NCBI GenBank assembly: GCA_018292915.2
Contig: JACVVK020000373.1
Span: forward strand, 341,001 to 405,000
Source: Batillaria attramentaria
Taxonomy: Eukaryota; Mollusca; Gastropoda; Batillariidae
Direction: 5' to 3'
DNA length: 64,000 bases
Translations under genes and position numbers: made by a program
Notes under the pieces: generated by a model
Seen by the model: the letters and a program-made list of their open reading frames with translations, nothing else
Told to the model about the DNA's origin: nothing
Databases searched by the model: none
Shown: piece by piece, positions 13,956-20,880 of the stretch
How positions within the stretch are numbered: position 1 is the first letter of the stretch
Layout: the number at the start of each line of letters is the position of its first letter

Positions 13956-16900
13956 CTGTCCCATGTACAGCAACAGGAACAAAACAGAAATACCAATGAA
14001 CCTGTAGTAAAAAGAAACTACACACTAGTGAAGAAAATCTAAAAAGCGTGAATAACATACCAATTATTATGTCAATACATGTAGGAATGGGCGAAAATAA
14101 ACTGTGGGACGATTAAACCTCGTGTGACATAAGATATTTGAAGCAGAGCTGTTTGAAAGTTGTGACAGAACATGCGTGTTTAACATGCACTGGAAGACTA
14201 CATTCACAAGGAGCTTGTCATGGGCTGCTACAGGTCAGTGTTCGCATGAGTCACGGGGTTTTCCATATCTGCTGAGTTTTATTTCCAGTTACCCATGGAA
14301 GGAAAATCCCTACAATCAGTGTTTATCAGTCAAGCATGACTTTGGCACCAGTGGCTGTTACAGTGTGGTCAGTCACTAGCATGCCACTCTGAGAGACCAG
14401 TGAGCCCGTTACTGTCTTGGGGCATAATTATACATTCCCACTCTGTGGAGCAAATCACTTGAAGTGGGTTCTATGTAGGCGAACATGACTCGAAAGTATG
14501 TGACTACCCCTGTCTTATTGGCTCTTGGAAACACACGCAAGCTAAGGCTCACTGATCACCGGCCCCCATAGTGTAGTGATTATAAGCACTTCAGACCATG
14601 GACCAGGAGACCCGGGTTCAAGTCCCAGATGAGGCAAGCGGGATTTTCCTAATTCGGTCGGCTCCAACCCAGAGCGCGTGTGCTATGGCCCCAATGGGGA
14701 TGCTGTTGCCACACAGCCAAGATTCACCCACTTCACAGGTGCGACTTGGTATGACACGTCTTATGATGTGGATGATTACACGGCCGGTACAGCAGGTGCC
14801 GTAGTTCCAGGGCCTGGTTAACGCCAGGATATTTATGACAGAAGCATGGAATGCGGCCCTGTCCCACAGTCCCAAACCACATGGACCTCCATAGCATCAT
14901 CTTACCATCATCCTCCTCTCCATCATCATGCATAATCAAAATTGCCCCACCTCTGAGCCCTCCATGGATTCCACCCAGGACCTGGGAGGAACACCACTGG
15001 AGCTGGCAAAAGAGTTGGGGCAGCAAAAAAAAGGGAAAAAGAAAAGAAAAGAAGATTTACTGATCTATATATTACACTAACATTTAGACACCTGAAATGC
15101 AGGGAACTATAGTCACGCTACGTACTGCCTCTTTTGCTCCTGTGCTGACTGTCGTTTCTTGATGTGCATCACAAGATCCGGGTTTCCACCTTCGCTCAAA
15201 ATCCTCCTGCGTACCTCCTCCTCTGCCTCTTTTTCCTTGTCCTCAGCTGCCTTGTCGCGAGCTCGAATGGCTCGCAGATTCTCCTGGAAATTTAGAGAAA
15301 ACAGTTAACATGAAACTTGTGGACACAGACACACACAGACAGATGCACACAGGGACTCAGAGATACACACCCAGACGGACACTCAGACAGACAGACACAC
15401 ACACACACATACACATGTGCATAAGCATGCATGCACTCACACACATACTTATGGCCCCCAAAAGACAAGAATACTGTTCTGTAGACATGTTTCTAAAAAC
15501 AGCATGGAGAACGGTAGACATACGTCATAACCAAAGTATTTAAGGATGAACAGAAGCACTGCCAGACACACAGACAAATTTGGCATCCCAGTACCCAATT
15601 ACACCCAATTTATTCAAAATTACAACGCTGACACTATGAAATCAACAACAACAAAAACAGTCCAGAAGCACTAGACCTACCCTGTTGGTCGTGATGTCAT
15701 CTTTCAACTTCACCAGCATGTCCATTTTGCGCTGCATGTCCGCCTGGTATCGCTCCTCTGCTGTTCGCTGTCGCTGGCGCATCCTAGGGTTAAATGTCAC
15801 ACTCAGGTAATTTGCATATAGCACAAAACTAATTTGTTTAATCACAATCACACTTTGATGATACATGCACGATAATCACAGAATTACAGATGATACACAC
15901 ACACAGTAATCACAGAATTATTATGGACACGAAACTGTGGTTGCTACTGGCTGGCCCATCTGTATCTTCTAGTGTTGACCGATGAATTACGTATACATGT
16001 ACGTACAAAACACAAATACAGGTAAAATACTAGCAATCCAGTTAGCTGCCTCTTGCTTTACGTAAATGTATCTGTCATTGTTGGCCAGAGCTGTGAAGAT
16101 ACAGCATGCTATTGAGGCTGTCAAGGCTTTGGGGGGGGGGGGGTATCTCCTGGTATGGTAACCTCCTAGCACAACAACTGTCACTTTCTGGCAACAGTGA
16201 AAGAATCCCCTTAAGACAGAGTGTGGTTGCCCAAAGGGCAGATTAAATGAAAACGGCCGCACACAGACCCGTCTCATTTAAAGGGTAAGACCCTGGGGCA
16301 GTGTTCACCACCACCACTGACAATATAAACTGTCTAAAAACAGGAACCAGCTGACAGAAGCGAATGAAAACTTTTTCTTCCTCTTTCGTAAGTGCCAAAG
16401 GTTGAGAGATTCACTTTTCTAGTGTTTTGTTGAGGTACTTGCTGGCTCGCTCGTGGCTGCGATCCGCGTCCTCGATGGCTTGCCTGTGTCTTGCTTCTTG
16501 CTCTTTCAGATCCTCTGCTCTCAGCCTATGGAATCAAAACCAGCCTGACATCAACCCCACAACAATGCATGTACAGACATCTACTGCTCAATATGATGAG
16601 CTTTTCACTTTCTTTGAAGATCACCTGGCAATCTTGGTTATTCCTCTTTGTGTCTTTATTTCTTATCATAGTTGGAGCATTGAAAACTTCAGAAATTAAT
16701 AAAGTGAATTAGTTAACTGGATTAATTTCTGAAGGGGGGTGGGGAGGGTGGATAAGGGAGGGGGGAGGGTTGAGGAGCTAGGGGTTGAGGGGGCGCGAAG
16801 GAGAGGAATGACGTATGGTAGTACAGGTAGCCACCTGTAACACTGCTACTATATTTTTTTTTTTTTTTTTTTTGTTGCCCCAACTCTTTGCCAGCTCCAG

Positions 16901-18469
16901 TGGTGTTCCTCCCAGGTCATGGGTGGAACCCACGGAGGACTCGGAAGCTGGGACAATTTTTATTATGCATGATGATGGAGATGAGGATGATAGTAAGATG
17001 ATGCTATGGAGGTCCATGTGGTTTGGGACTGCGGGACAGGGCCGCATTCCACGCTTCCTGTCATAAATATCCCGGCATTAACCAGGCCTGGGAACTACGG
17101 CACCAGCGGTGCCGGCCGTGTAATCATCCACATCATAAGACGTGTCATACGAAGGGAAGCACCCCCAAAGTCGCACCCGTGAAGTGGGTGAAGCTCGGCT
17201 GTGTGGCAACAGCCTCCCCATTGGGCCCATAGCACACCCGCTCTGGGTAGGAGCCGACCTAGGTATGAAAAATCCCGCTTGCCTCGGCTGGGATTCGAAC
17301 CCGGGTCTCCCGGTCCATGATCCGAAGTGCTAACCACTACACTACGGGGGCCGGTACTGCTACTATATTTTGGATTTCCTGTGTCTGTCACTGTTCAGAA
17401 GTCACAACCCCGTGGTAAATGCATGAGTAATTCACGCCTACACACACCGCAAACTGCACAGCAAAGATACTGCTCCACTTCAGAACACAAAATCAAGAAC
17501 AAACCTGGCGCTTTTTGCCATGTTCCTGCCCGCCTGCCTGGCAAGACTCTGCTCCTTGTAGAGGCGGTGGAGCGCGGCCTCTGTCTTGTCCTTAGCCAGA
17601 ATCTGTTCCTGCCGCAGCAGCTCGTCCTCCGCCAGTATGAACTTGCCTCGCTCTACCTCTACCACTGCCAGATCATACCTGGGAGAAGGCGGCACGTTTT
17701 GAACTGAATAAAGTCTATTTTACATGAATAAAAAGTGGAAGCTATACAGCCTCTTTCAGAAATCTCACCTTCTCAAACGCTCAACTGCTGAAGAAAGTTT
17801 GTGCGAGCAACACCACCAAAATCATGTCAGTACACAGTTCATGTACCATGGTGGATAAACACATTTAATGCCATGTAAGTTATGCAGGAAAGTACTCCTC
17901 TGCCCAGCAATCATCAGTACTGTATTGATCTTCCTCTCCAATGTGGAAATATGACATTTTCCTCATCTATCCAACAGTGCATAAGGGCTGAGTGCTTTCA
18001 CCTGCAAAATATCCAAACGCAATAAAAATAAAAATAAATCTTGTACACACTCTGCCTGGTCCAGACGATCTCGGATCTTCGTTTCCAGTTTCTGTTCCTC
18101 CTCCAGCTCCTTACAAATGCGGTCATGTGCTGCTCTCAGCCGATAGATTGCTGACCTAGGGTAAAAAAGCAAAACAAACAAAAATACCACCATCACACAC
18201 TGCAGAGGTTGGGAAATTAACTCTCAATCGATCACTCACCTTCAAATCATACGCAGAAGTACAATGGCCGATGTAAGTATCATTTCTAAATGTTTTTTTT
18301 TTTTTTTTTTTTTTTTTAGTGTGTGTGTGTGTGTGTGTGTGTTCAAGTTCAAGTTCAACTTTATTCATCCCTCATGGGGCAATTAAATGTTCGGACGGGC
18401 TCTAAAATAAACAAAACAAAGTTTAAAAACGTGGAGAGCCCGTCCAGCCTGTCGCCACCAGCACAGCGC

Positions 18470-18520
<51 letters not shown>

Positions 18521-19866
18521 AGCAAGCAAAAACTAGACTGTCAAGAGACAATAATCTCTGACTGATGACAAAAGGTAAATCACATTGCATCATCACTATA
18601 GCTGCACATTTATTTTTATTTTAGTCTGAATTTGTGTGTGTGTGTAAAGGGTGCTAATTAGAGCTTGTTGAGGGAGAGGGACCATATAAGTATTTGTTAT
18701 TATCATTCTTATTATCATTACAATGATGACTTACTGGTTGCCTGCTGACTCTTGCTCCTGTATCTGCCCAAACACTGAGTCCCGCTCACTCTCCAGATGG
18801 TGCATGTGGGCACGACACTTTTTCAGTTCTTCCCTGAAAGTGAAATGTACAGTCTCAGGTTCAAGCCAAAAGCAACAGCCTGGTGTATCCAAGTAAACCA
18901 CTTGAATCCTAGCAGAAAGACTGAGAAGCACCAAGTAAATGCAACATTTAAAGTTGTGATATATGTATTGTTTATGAAAGTGAATCATACAGATATACAG
19001 TATTGTGACCGTCCCCCGCAAACTGAGTCACAAGTACGTGTACTGCACCTGACCTTCATTGCGCTGGCAGCCAAAAGTAGGTGTGTGAGGCTGGATTGGT
19101 TGATTCTGAGTTTCACTTGATTTGGATTCTTCAACCATTTTTCTATTATGAGCTTTAATATTTTCGTCAGATTAAGTGTAGAAATACTTTAATTTAGCTA
19201 ATACTAGTTGCTGAAAGAACACTCTACCACAATGTTTCAAGTTTCTTTTTCATTTTCTGGATAATTGTGATCTGGGGGGTACCTGTCTAAGAATGACTGT
19301 AACATTGCCTAAAATCATCACGAAGAAAAAACCCATTACACGAACGGAAAGAGCTATTGGTCTACTTTCTGTTGATACCTATACCTTAAAAATAGCCAAA
19401 TGGTCACTTGAACTCATTTTATGGTGGACAGCTAGTCTATGATTAAAAATACAGGAACAGTTGGGCGGAGGAGTCAAGACGGAGAGGACTGAGGAAGTGT
19501 ACCTGGTCTTGTCGACTACATAGTTGGCATGTTTGACCTTCTCAGCCATTTGGTTGAGGTGACTCCGGAGGTGGATCATGCGGATCTGCTCCTGCCAGTT
19601 GATCCGCTCCTGAGGGGTTTCTGGGTACTCCTGTGGCTTACTGGAATAAGTTAACACACCACTCAACAACAAATGTCACTGCCATTCACTATACTGCGCC
19701 ACAGTTAGCACATGCGAGTGCTTTCTTTCAGTGACAGTTTTAGTTTTCTAACCCAAAGCATTTCGGACACACTGCAAAATCATACCCTGCACTGCCCCTT
19801 TTTAAATGCACCTGAAAACCTACCCTATCTTCCAAGCCTTTACAGTGAACTGGTTTTACTGCTACA

Positions 19867-19931
<65 letters not shown>

Positions 19932-20450
19932 TCTTTAGTGCTCAAAGCACCCCAACCCCAAAATCACATGATATACAAATGTAAATAAGCTGAAATGGTG
20001 GTTGTCATACAGTTTTGGTGATACACCACATACCGAGTGTCATGTTCACATGACTTGTTAGATCAGCTTTTGAAATCTGCATACTGTGTTGCTTGTGACA
20101 AGAAATGCCACATATTATATCGCCAAAAGTACACAACACTGACCAGCGCATATTCGGTAAAGACATCCAAAAGAAGAGACAAGAAACAGAAATATTTGCA
20201 TGCATGAAACAAGGGGTACATGAAAGACTAATAACCTGCACTGTAAAAAAACTGCCAACATTTACTGCAACAGTCAGAGACAAGAAAATAAATGAAAAAC
20301 AAGCTGAACTCACTCAATAACACTCTCCTCTTCTTCCTCCTCGTTATCAGTGCTGAAATCAAGGTCATCTCCATCATCATAGTCCAAGATGTCGTCATCA
20401 TCGTCAATCGCAAACTCCATAATGTTCTCCTCTGCCATCGTCTCAGCCAT
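946..20450 (-). CDS. CFAP74: CFAP74 (FAP74), central-pair C1d protein; 28 coding exons, 3' end outside window
   Basis: This is a spliced minus-strand gene; the exons are listed separately below. Joined, they read about 1,155 codons. The protein has an acidic N-terminus (residues 1-46), a Lys/Glu/Arg/Gln-rich coiled coil (about 50-390), a linker with the family signature EFEGLWEQTHKPYKVPKD (about 465), and repeated ASH/PapD-like beta domains with xIDFG...LTN patterns (about 500-1155). Blocks I recognise from vertebrate CFAP74 include GREFSGRPF, GEIGPFSSLRLDI, KICMFDRLYQDT, LPLETIELDD and LSHQVVHFAATALYD. In Chlamydomonas, FAP74 assembles with FAP46, FAP54 and FAP221 in the C1d projection of the central apparatus and is needed for normal beating. 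The human protein is about 1,580 residues, so roughly the last quarter should lie left of position 1. Introns are 0.2-1.5 kb and full of repeats. Two frame problems occur, in exon 25 and at the exon 26/27 junction. Confidence 0.95.
1406..1583 (-). CDS. CFAP74: CFAP74 coding exon 27
   Basis: The exon encodes DFKISCVGVGVLPPLQLSHQ, then VVHFAATALYDVSTASVNVV and NHHTSSNEFTHPVPRIGTKG (vertebrate: GVHPPLELSHYQIKFAATAL). The acceptor GATTTTCCAG leaves the GAC codon at phase 0, while exon 26 ends in phase 2, so one base seems to be missing at the junction. The donor is GTAAGA, phase 1. Confidence 0.94.
1860..2250 (+). repeat. Dispersed intronic repeat, copy 1
   Basis: It shares ACTAAAATCTGYNCAATTT, TTTGGCATGNTTTTA, a poly-C or poly-G core and a GTGGAAGATTT end with two copies near 7.7-8.2 kb. 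No coding or terminal-repeat signal is seen, and the family is unidentified. Confidence 0.6.
2351..2484 (-). CDS. CFAP74: CFAP74 coding exon 26
   Basis: The exon encodes YVEVQPNDGFGTLLPLETIE and then LDDIFSPSKAFDYKFDLVCK, ending SLINR (vertebrate: FVDVQPNDGFGTILPLETLQ). The acceptor is TGTTCCAG. The donor GTGAGG is in phase 2, which does not fit exon 27 as sequenced. Confidence 0.93.
2700..2960. repeat. A/C-rich low-complexity tract
   Basis: This is a run of AAAAACAA/CAACAA-type simple sequence in the intron between CFAP74 exons 25 and 26. No gene is seen in it. Confidence 0.85.
3021..3193 (-). CDS. CFAP74: CFAP74 coding exon 25, with an apparent one-base deletion
   Basis: The exon encodes TAPVPFTVNAVVTNSDLEFD and then FGYTTVYESTKTTIKLTNKS, an ASH-like domain, through ILPQEF. 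Conserved text then continues in the next frame as FVGLPE before the GTGGGT donor. The neighbouring exons demand phase 0 on both sides, but the exon is 173 nt. The break is near 3040, between the codons for QEF and FVGLPE. Used as it stands, the frame meets a TAG at the start of exon 26. A weaker donor four bases on (GTGGAT at 3016-3011) would restore phase, but with six non-homologous residues. Confidence 0.9.
3710..3797 (-). CDS. CFAP74: CFAP74 coding exon 24
   Basis: The exon encodes QSLFEEAVKYFDRDTGVLEA and then PMIIRVADQ (vertebrate: ARRYFDKETRVLEAPMTIWV). Acceptor TCACACAG, donor GTGAGT, phase 2 in and 0 out. Confidence 0.95.
3940..4400 (+). mobile_element. SINE family C, diverged copy
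   Basis: The body shares CTGATCGTCGG, ACTCC...CTTCCTCCCC, GAAATGTTCAGC, TTCACGTGAGC and the tail GGNAAAGTGCCTACACAATAC with the better copy at 62880-63270. The tRNA-like head is decayed. It lies in the intron between CFAP74 exons 23 and 24. Confidence 0.65.
4517..4645 (-). CDS. CFAP74: CFAP74 coding exon 23
   Basis: The exon encodes ATTALRLKFEVCKELKNHME and then FLPKTGYVQAQSQFSAQLKF (vertebrate: LRLKFEVCKELRAHIELLPK). Acceptor TTCACAG, donor GTAGGA, phase 2/2. Confidence 0.96.
4970..5374. mobile_element. 405-bp MITE with 31-bp perfect terminal inverted repeats
   Basis: The element starts TAAGGCCCGATGCACACG and ends with the exact reverse complement; the match runs 31 bases without a mismatch. 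The interior is GC-rich (many GCGTCA and GCGCGG words) in otherwise AT-rich intron. There is no open frame of note, so it is non-autonomous. If the termini start at AGGCCCG, a TA duplication flanks it (Tc1/mariner style). The GGCCCG start with ...TAA/TTA flanks also resembles Harbinger-type elements, so the superfamily is open. It lies in the intron between exons 22 and 23. Confidence 0.9.
5512..5633 (-). CDS. CFAP74: CFAP74 coding exon 22
   Basis: The exon encodes LSLHALANAIDVPVWVERQT and then VDLKICMFDRLYQDTIIVYN. The DVPVWV and KICM(F/Y)DRLYQD blocks are nearly identical to vertebrate CFAP74. Acceptor TTGCCAG, donor GTAGGG, phase 0 in and 2 out. Confidence 0.96.
5817..6010. repeat. (TG)n tract followed by G-rich and T-rich simple sequence
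   Basis: (TG)~22 at 5817-5860, then G8-9 tracts and an uninterrupted G run at about 5986-6006. The tract is intronic. Confidence 0.95.
6159..6349 (-). CDS. CFAP74: CFAP74 coding exon 21
   Basis: The exon encodes AISPDLAVSEVEDYNLDGMR and then PGPLVTGEIGPFSSLRLDII, continuing into WQPTIPGRVDSEFLVTFADP (vertebrate: GEIGPFSSIKVPIVFTPVVP). This is the closing strand set of an ASH-like domain. Acceptor CCTTACAG, donor GTGAGT, phase 1 in and 0 out. Confidence 0.95.
6467..6720. repeat. (TG)n, G-rich, (TTG)n and C-rich simple repeats
   Basis: (TG)~30 at 6470-6530, GGGGAGGG-type sequence to about 6570, (GTT)n at 6620-6642 and CCCCCACC with (AC)n at 6680-6715. All lie in the intron between exons 20 and 21. 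Confidence 0.95.
6897..7058 (-). CDS. CFAP74: CFAP74 coding exon 20
   Basis: The exon encodes DLEKIPEATVEPGAPMEMSQ, then AEGSEATDIGMPAAEMQTEM and AGESEQKGDQEIGE, an acidic disordered linker. The acceptor is CTTTTGCAG and the donor GTAAGT. Phase 1 in and 1 out matches both neighbours. Confidence 0.85.
7317..7364. repeat. (AC)n microsatellite
   Basis: About 24 AC units lie about 40 bp downstream of the donor of CFAP74 exon 19. Confidence 0.95.
7407..7533 (-). CDS. CFAP74: CFAP74 coding exon 19
   Basis: The exon encodes TTASMGGVSPDSEMVTEKAP and then GDTSKKGSITDKGADSKKRS, a disordered Ser/Lys/Glu linker. The acceptor is CATACAG and the donor GTGGGG is weak. Phase is 0 in and 1 out. Vertebrate proteins have a similarly placed, equally variable acidic linker. 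Confidence 0.78.
7700..8180 (+). repeat. Dispersed intronic repeat, copies 2 and 3 in tandem
   Basis: Two adjacent copies (about 7700-7945 and 7955-8180) both carry CAGAGGTGTCTGAAGGCATG, the ACTAAAATCTGTGCAATTTT block and a GTGAAAGATTTTAATCC end. They differ mainly in homopolymer lengths. The same family occurs at 1860-2250. Confidence 0.7.
8385..8434 (-). CDS. CFAP74: CFAP74 coding exon 18
   Basis: This short 50-nt exon encodes MKQRTLTTAGTSLGRL, part of a variable linker. Support is the TTTCAACAG acceptor, the GTGAGT donor and perfect phase between exons 17 and 19. There is no recognisable homology, so it could be alternatively used. Confidence 0.7.
8528..8690. repeat. (TG)n and GGGGTG-rich tract beside the exon 17 donor
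   Basis: (TG)~17 at 8528-8562, GGGGTGGGG-type sequence at 8599-8650, (TG)n at 8651-8670 and a G run to 8683, ending 8 bp from the splice donor at 8692-8697. On the transcribed minus strand this appears as C-rich and CA-rich RNA. Confidence 0.95.
8698..8821 (-). CDS. CFAP74: CFAP74 coding exon 17
   Basis: The exon encodes LQLDVGTIDFGTTVIGETMR and then RSFTLTNRGALGTKFDFFKV, the second ASH-like domain with its IDFG...LTN signature. The donor GTAAGA (8692-8697) is followed within a few bases by about 100 bp of G/TG-rich intron. Phase is 0 in and 1 out. Confidence 0.95.
9240..9320. repeat. Dispersed repeat end (TTATATAGCGCT motif)
   Basis: TAATAATAATTGATACTTATATAGCGCT...CAGCGCTTTACA is a motif seen at the ends of many invertebrate retroelements. 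A diverged second piece is at about 11777-11835. The family cannot be assigned here. Confidence 0.45.
9612..9701 (-). CDS. CFAP74: CFAP74 coding exon 16
   Basis: The exon encodes INEDLFGEVKFLSQTGPFSI and then PLHCTTKKCD, the end of the first ASH-like domain (vertebrate: FLAQTGEFSVPLKCSTKKC). Acceptor TTTTCAG, donor GTTAGT, phase 0/0. Confidence 0.95.
9989..10055 (-). CDS. CFAP74: CFAP74 coding exon 15
   Basis: The exon encodes FNPPGQMSAGMTCEMMVTFA and PK. The P-G-x-(M/L)-SAGM core matches the vertebrate FDPPGPLSAGMSCEVLVTFK. Acceptor TTTACAG, donor GTCAGT, phase 2 in and 0 out. Confidence 0.94.
10376..10494 (-). CDS. CFAP74: CFAP74 coding exon 14
   Basis: The exon encodes DFTVGSTYKKKVVLTNVSYS and then INYCKFIDITERLKDFIGIE, part of the first ASH-like beta domain (vertebrate: KKKITLVNTTYTINYCKLVG). 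Acceptor TGTTTCCAG, donor GTAAGT, phase 0 in and 2 out. Confidence 0.95.
10735..10800 (+). repeat. 3' tail fragment of SINE family B
   Basis: CACACTGGTGAAAAAGGATG followed by TTAAACTCCCAAACACCCAC matches the distal part of the tRNA-Arg-like SINE described at 62410-62568. The head is absent. Confidence 0.6.
11181..11240. repeat. (AC)n(TC)n microsatellite
   Basis: (CA)~22 then (CT)~7, in the intron between exons 13 and 14, about 80 bp from the exon 13 donor. Confidence 0.95.
11322..11441 (-). CDS. CFAP74: CFAP74 coding exon 13
   Basis: The exon encodes EILKKVLEKHREGIVVKQVA and then AGREFSGRPFYSKPDIIHFK, the entry into the first ASH-like domain. The vertebrate text is VVHKQVVWGREFQGRPFNSK. Acceptor TTTTTCAG, donor GTACAG, phase 0/0. 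Confidence 0.95.
11867..11926. repeat. (CA)n microsatellite
   Basis: About 30 uninterrupted CA units in the intron between exons 12 and 13. Confidence 0.95.
12100..12225 (-). CDS. CFAP74: CFAP74 coding exon 12
   Basis: The exon encodes ADVENLAVPEFEGLWEQTHK and then PYKVPKDPGTGTAPPNASKM, the best-conserved linker motif (vertebrate: PEISGLWNEDYKPYQVPKED). The acceptor sequence is TTTCAGAG. Only the second AG keeps the frame with exon 11, so that AG was used. The donor GTATGC is phase 0. Confidence 0.88.
12623..12736 (-). CDS. CFAP74: CFAP74 coding exon 11
   Basis: The exon encodes LRRVTTADEDEKQDEEKEYF and a short Ser/Pro tail, a poorly conserved linker. Only this frame is open: the other two stop within a few codons. 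The acceptor is ATCTCCACAG. The donor GTGAGC is phase 0. A GTGGTG three bases earlier is a weaker alternative. Confidence 0.78.
12800..12880. repeat. LINE 3'-end-like fragment
   Basis: ATCACTTTATTGCCAAAAAG followed by GGGAAAATCGTCT resembles the TTTATTG...GGGGAAATTC signature found at 3' ends of Rex/CR1-like LINEs. It is short and isolated, and the assignment is tentative. A similar TTTATTCATCCCTCATGGGG piece is at 18345-18400. Confidence 0.4.
13038..13130 (-). CDS. CFAP74: CFAP74 coding exon 10
   Basis: The exon encodes QVPPHKEKPLKMFDEYVKSR and then SPEHQIDPTPR, a proline-rich linker. The acceptor is CTTCCACAAAG and the donor GTGAGT. Phase is 0 in and 0 out. Confidence 0.85.
13522..13654 (-). 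CDS. CFAP74: CFAP74 coding exon 9
   Basis: The exon encodes QFSSAQKQRKAEIMTKILTE and then EKSMRKRKKMYPFLFEDPKK, the end of the coiled coil. It parallels the vertebrate KLRKQEIISRILKEEAEEEK. The acceptor is TTATTTCAG. The donor GTGTGT is phase 0 and sits next to a TG-rich intron stretch. Confidence 0.9.
13893..13954. repeat. (CA)n microsatellite
   Basis: About 28 CA units with one ACAAACAC interruption, in the intron between exons 8 and 9. Confidence 0.95.
14558..15058 (+). mobile_element. SINE family A copy 1 (long tRNA-headed SINE)
   Basis: The head reads CCGGCCCCCATAGTGTAGTG and continues to a B-box-like GGGTTCAAGTCCC, as in a pol III tRNA promoter. A body of about 400 bp follows, then an A-rich tail. 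ACTGATC flanks both ends (14551-14557 and 15059-15065) as a target-site duplication. It lies in the intron between exons 8 and 9. Two further copies in the window define the family. At about 500 bp it is long for a SINE, and it encodes nothing. Confidence 0.85.
15126..15283 (-). CDS. CFAP74: CFAP74 coding exon 8
   Basis: The exon encodes ENLRAIRARDKAAEDKEKEA, then EEEVRRRILSEGGNPDLVMH and IKKRQSAQEQKRQ, a highly charged helix. The acceptor is AATTTCCAG and the donor GTACGT. Phase is 0 in and 2 out. Confidence 0.9.
15681..15783 (-). CDS. CFAP74: CFAP74 coding exon 7
   Basis: The exon encodes MRQRQRTAEERYQADMQRKM and then VKLKDDITTNR. This matches the vertebrate segment MRRRMDAVVALKGSISANRD in position and pattern. 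The acceptor is ACCCTAG and the donor GTAGGT. Phase is 2 in and 0 out. Confidence 0.9.
16415..16525 (-). CDS. CFAP74: CFAP74 coding exon 6
   Basis: The exon encodes LRAEDLKEQEARHRQAIEDA and then DRSHERASKYLNKTLEK. The acceptor is GATTCCATAG and the donor is GTGAAT. Its 111 nt keep phase 2. Confidence 0.88.
16735..16800. repeat. G-rich simple sequence
   Basis: GGGGGGTGGGGAGGGTGG-type sequence lies just left of SINE A copy 2. On the plus strand it has repeated G3-6 runs that could fold as a quadruplex. Confidence 0.8.
16858..17355 (-). mobile_element. SINE family A copy 2
   Basis: On the minus strand it begins ACCGGCCCCCGTAGTGTAGT with A box TAGTGTAGTGG and a perfect B box GGTTCGAATCC. It ends in poly-A (T run at 16854-16873). 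A 16-bp duplication starting ACTGCTACTATA flanks it (16842-16857 and 17356-17371). This is the least decayed head of the three copies. It lies in the intron between exons 5 and 6. Confidence 0.92.
17505..17678 (-). CDS. CFAP74: CFAP74 coding exon 5
   Basis: The exon encodes YDLAVVEVERGKFILAEDEL and then RQEQILAKDKTEAALHRLY, an uninterrupted coiled coil. The acceptor is TTCTCCCAG and the donor is GTTTGT. Its 174 nt keep phase 2. Confidence 0.9.
18051..18155 (-). CDS. CFAP74: CFAP74 coding exon 4
   Basis: The exon encodes SAIYRLRAAHDRICKELEEE and an Arg/Glu helix ending DRLDQAE. Comparable text in the vertebrate protein reads AVGRLQAVSRRLFAELENER. The acceptor is CCCTAG. The donor is GTGTGT, chosen because it alone keeps frame with exon 5 (GA|G). 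Confidence 0.87.
18296..18520. repeat. Poly-T, (TG)n and LINE-end-like sequence
   Basis: T run 18292-18317, (TG)n 18319-18341, then the TTTATTCATCCCTCATGGGG piece noted above, and (TG)~22 at 18473-18516. It lies in the intron between exons 3 and 4. Confidence 0.85.
18735..18833 (-). CDS. CFAP74: CFAP74 coding exon 3
   Basis: The exon encodes EELKKCRAHMHHLESERDSV, which continues the coiled coil. It has a strong TTTCAG acceptor and a GTAAGT donor. Its 99 nt keep phase 2. Confidence 0.9.
19503..19640 (-). CDS. CFAP74: CFAP74 coding exon 2
   Basis: The exon encodes KPQEYPETPQERINWQEQIR and then a heptad-like basic helix, the start of the coiled coil. The acceptor is TTATTCCAG and the donor is GTACAC. 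Phase is 2 in and 2 out, and the joining codon with exon 1 is GA|T (Asp). Confidence 0.9.
19868..19930. repeat. (TG)n microsatellite
   Basis: About 31 TG units in the intron between CFAP74 exons 1 and 2. Confidence 0.95.
20314..20450 (-). CDS. CFAP74: CFAP74 coding exon 1 (start codon)
   Basis: The ATG at 20450-20448 follows the purine-poor leader ACCACC and opens MAETMAEENIMEFA, then a long Asp/Glu run (residues 16-43). Acidic N-termini are typical of this protein. The exon ends with a GTGAGT donor in phase 2. The upstream splice acceptor TTTCTCCTGCTTCAG ends at 20473, so 20451-20472 is 5' UTR within the same exon. A second in-frame ATG four codons on is an alternative start. Confidence 0.88.
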
Positions 20451-20744
20451 GGTGGTGGTATACAGAGTTGGACTGAAGCAGGAGAAAGAAAATACTACTG
20501 TCTGGGTATGGCTAGCCCACGCAAATCCGTGTGACCCATTTTGGACCAGAAAAACAAAGAAATGAACGAACCGTTTATGTAACCTGCAAGCCGTACTGTC
20601 ATACGTACACTCCGAGGTTTTCTTCCTTTTGATTTCTTGGACCAAATCGTCAGGTCAGTTTCACAGCAGTGATAAATCCGACTGAAATGCCTGCGGTATC
20701 TAATCAGTGTTCAATGTACAGAAGCTAAACATTACAGAAAATAC

Positions 20745-20880
20745 CTGTCTGCGTCTATGTGAACGTTGGTATGGCCAATGAAGGCGCATGTGCGAAAGAA
20801 GCCTATCTAAACGCACGCCGGGTGACTGAGCTTCAAAAACTCTGTTTACAATCCGCCATGTTCGTGGCAACGAAATCTCG
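20745..20880 (-). promoter_or_regulatory. CFAP74: CFAP74 5' leader exon and core promoter (predicted)
   Basis: A donor-like CAGACAG|GTATTT (exon side at 20745) pairs with the acceptor at 20473-20474, giving a 5' UTR intron of about 270 bp. Just upstream are an inverted CCAAT box (20775-20779), an NRF1-like GCGCATGTGCG (20784-20794), a canonical forkhead core TGTTTACA on the plus strand (20843-20850) and an X-box half-site GTTGCC on the minus strand inside 20860-20871. No TATA box is evident. The exact transcription start cannot be read from sequence. Confidence 0.55.

Noticed and set aside
14561..14640. Possible functional tRNA gene at the SINE A head (also at 17357-17285, 62415-62480 and 62885-62950)
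   Set aside because: The anticodon stem and loop do not fold correctly, and each head runs into a shared body with a tail and target duplications. They are SINE heads.
14598..15063. Open frames inside SINE A (also 17095-17391 and 29830-30357)
   Set aside because: They are not conserved between the three copies and lie wholly within the SINE.
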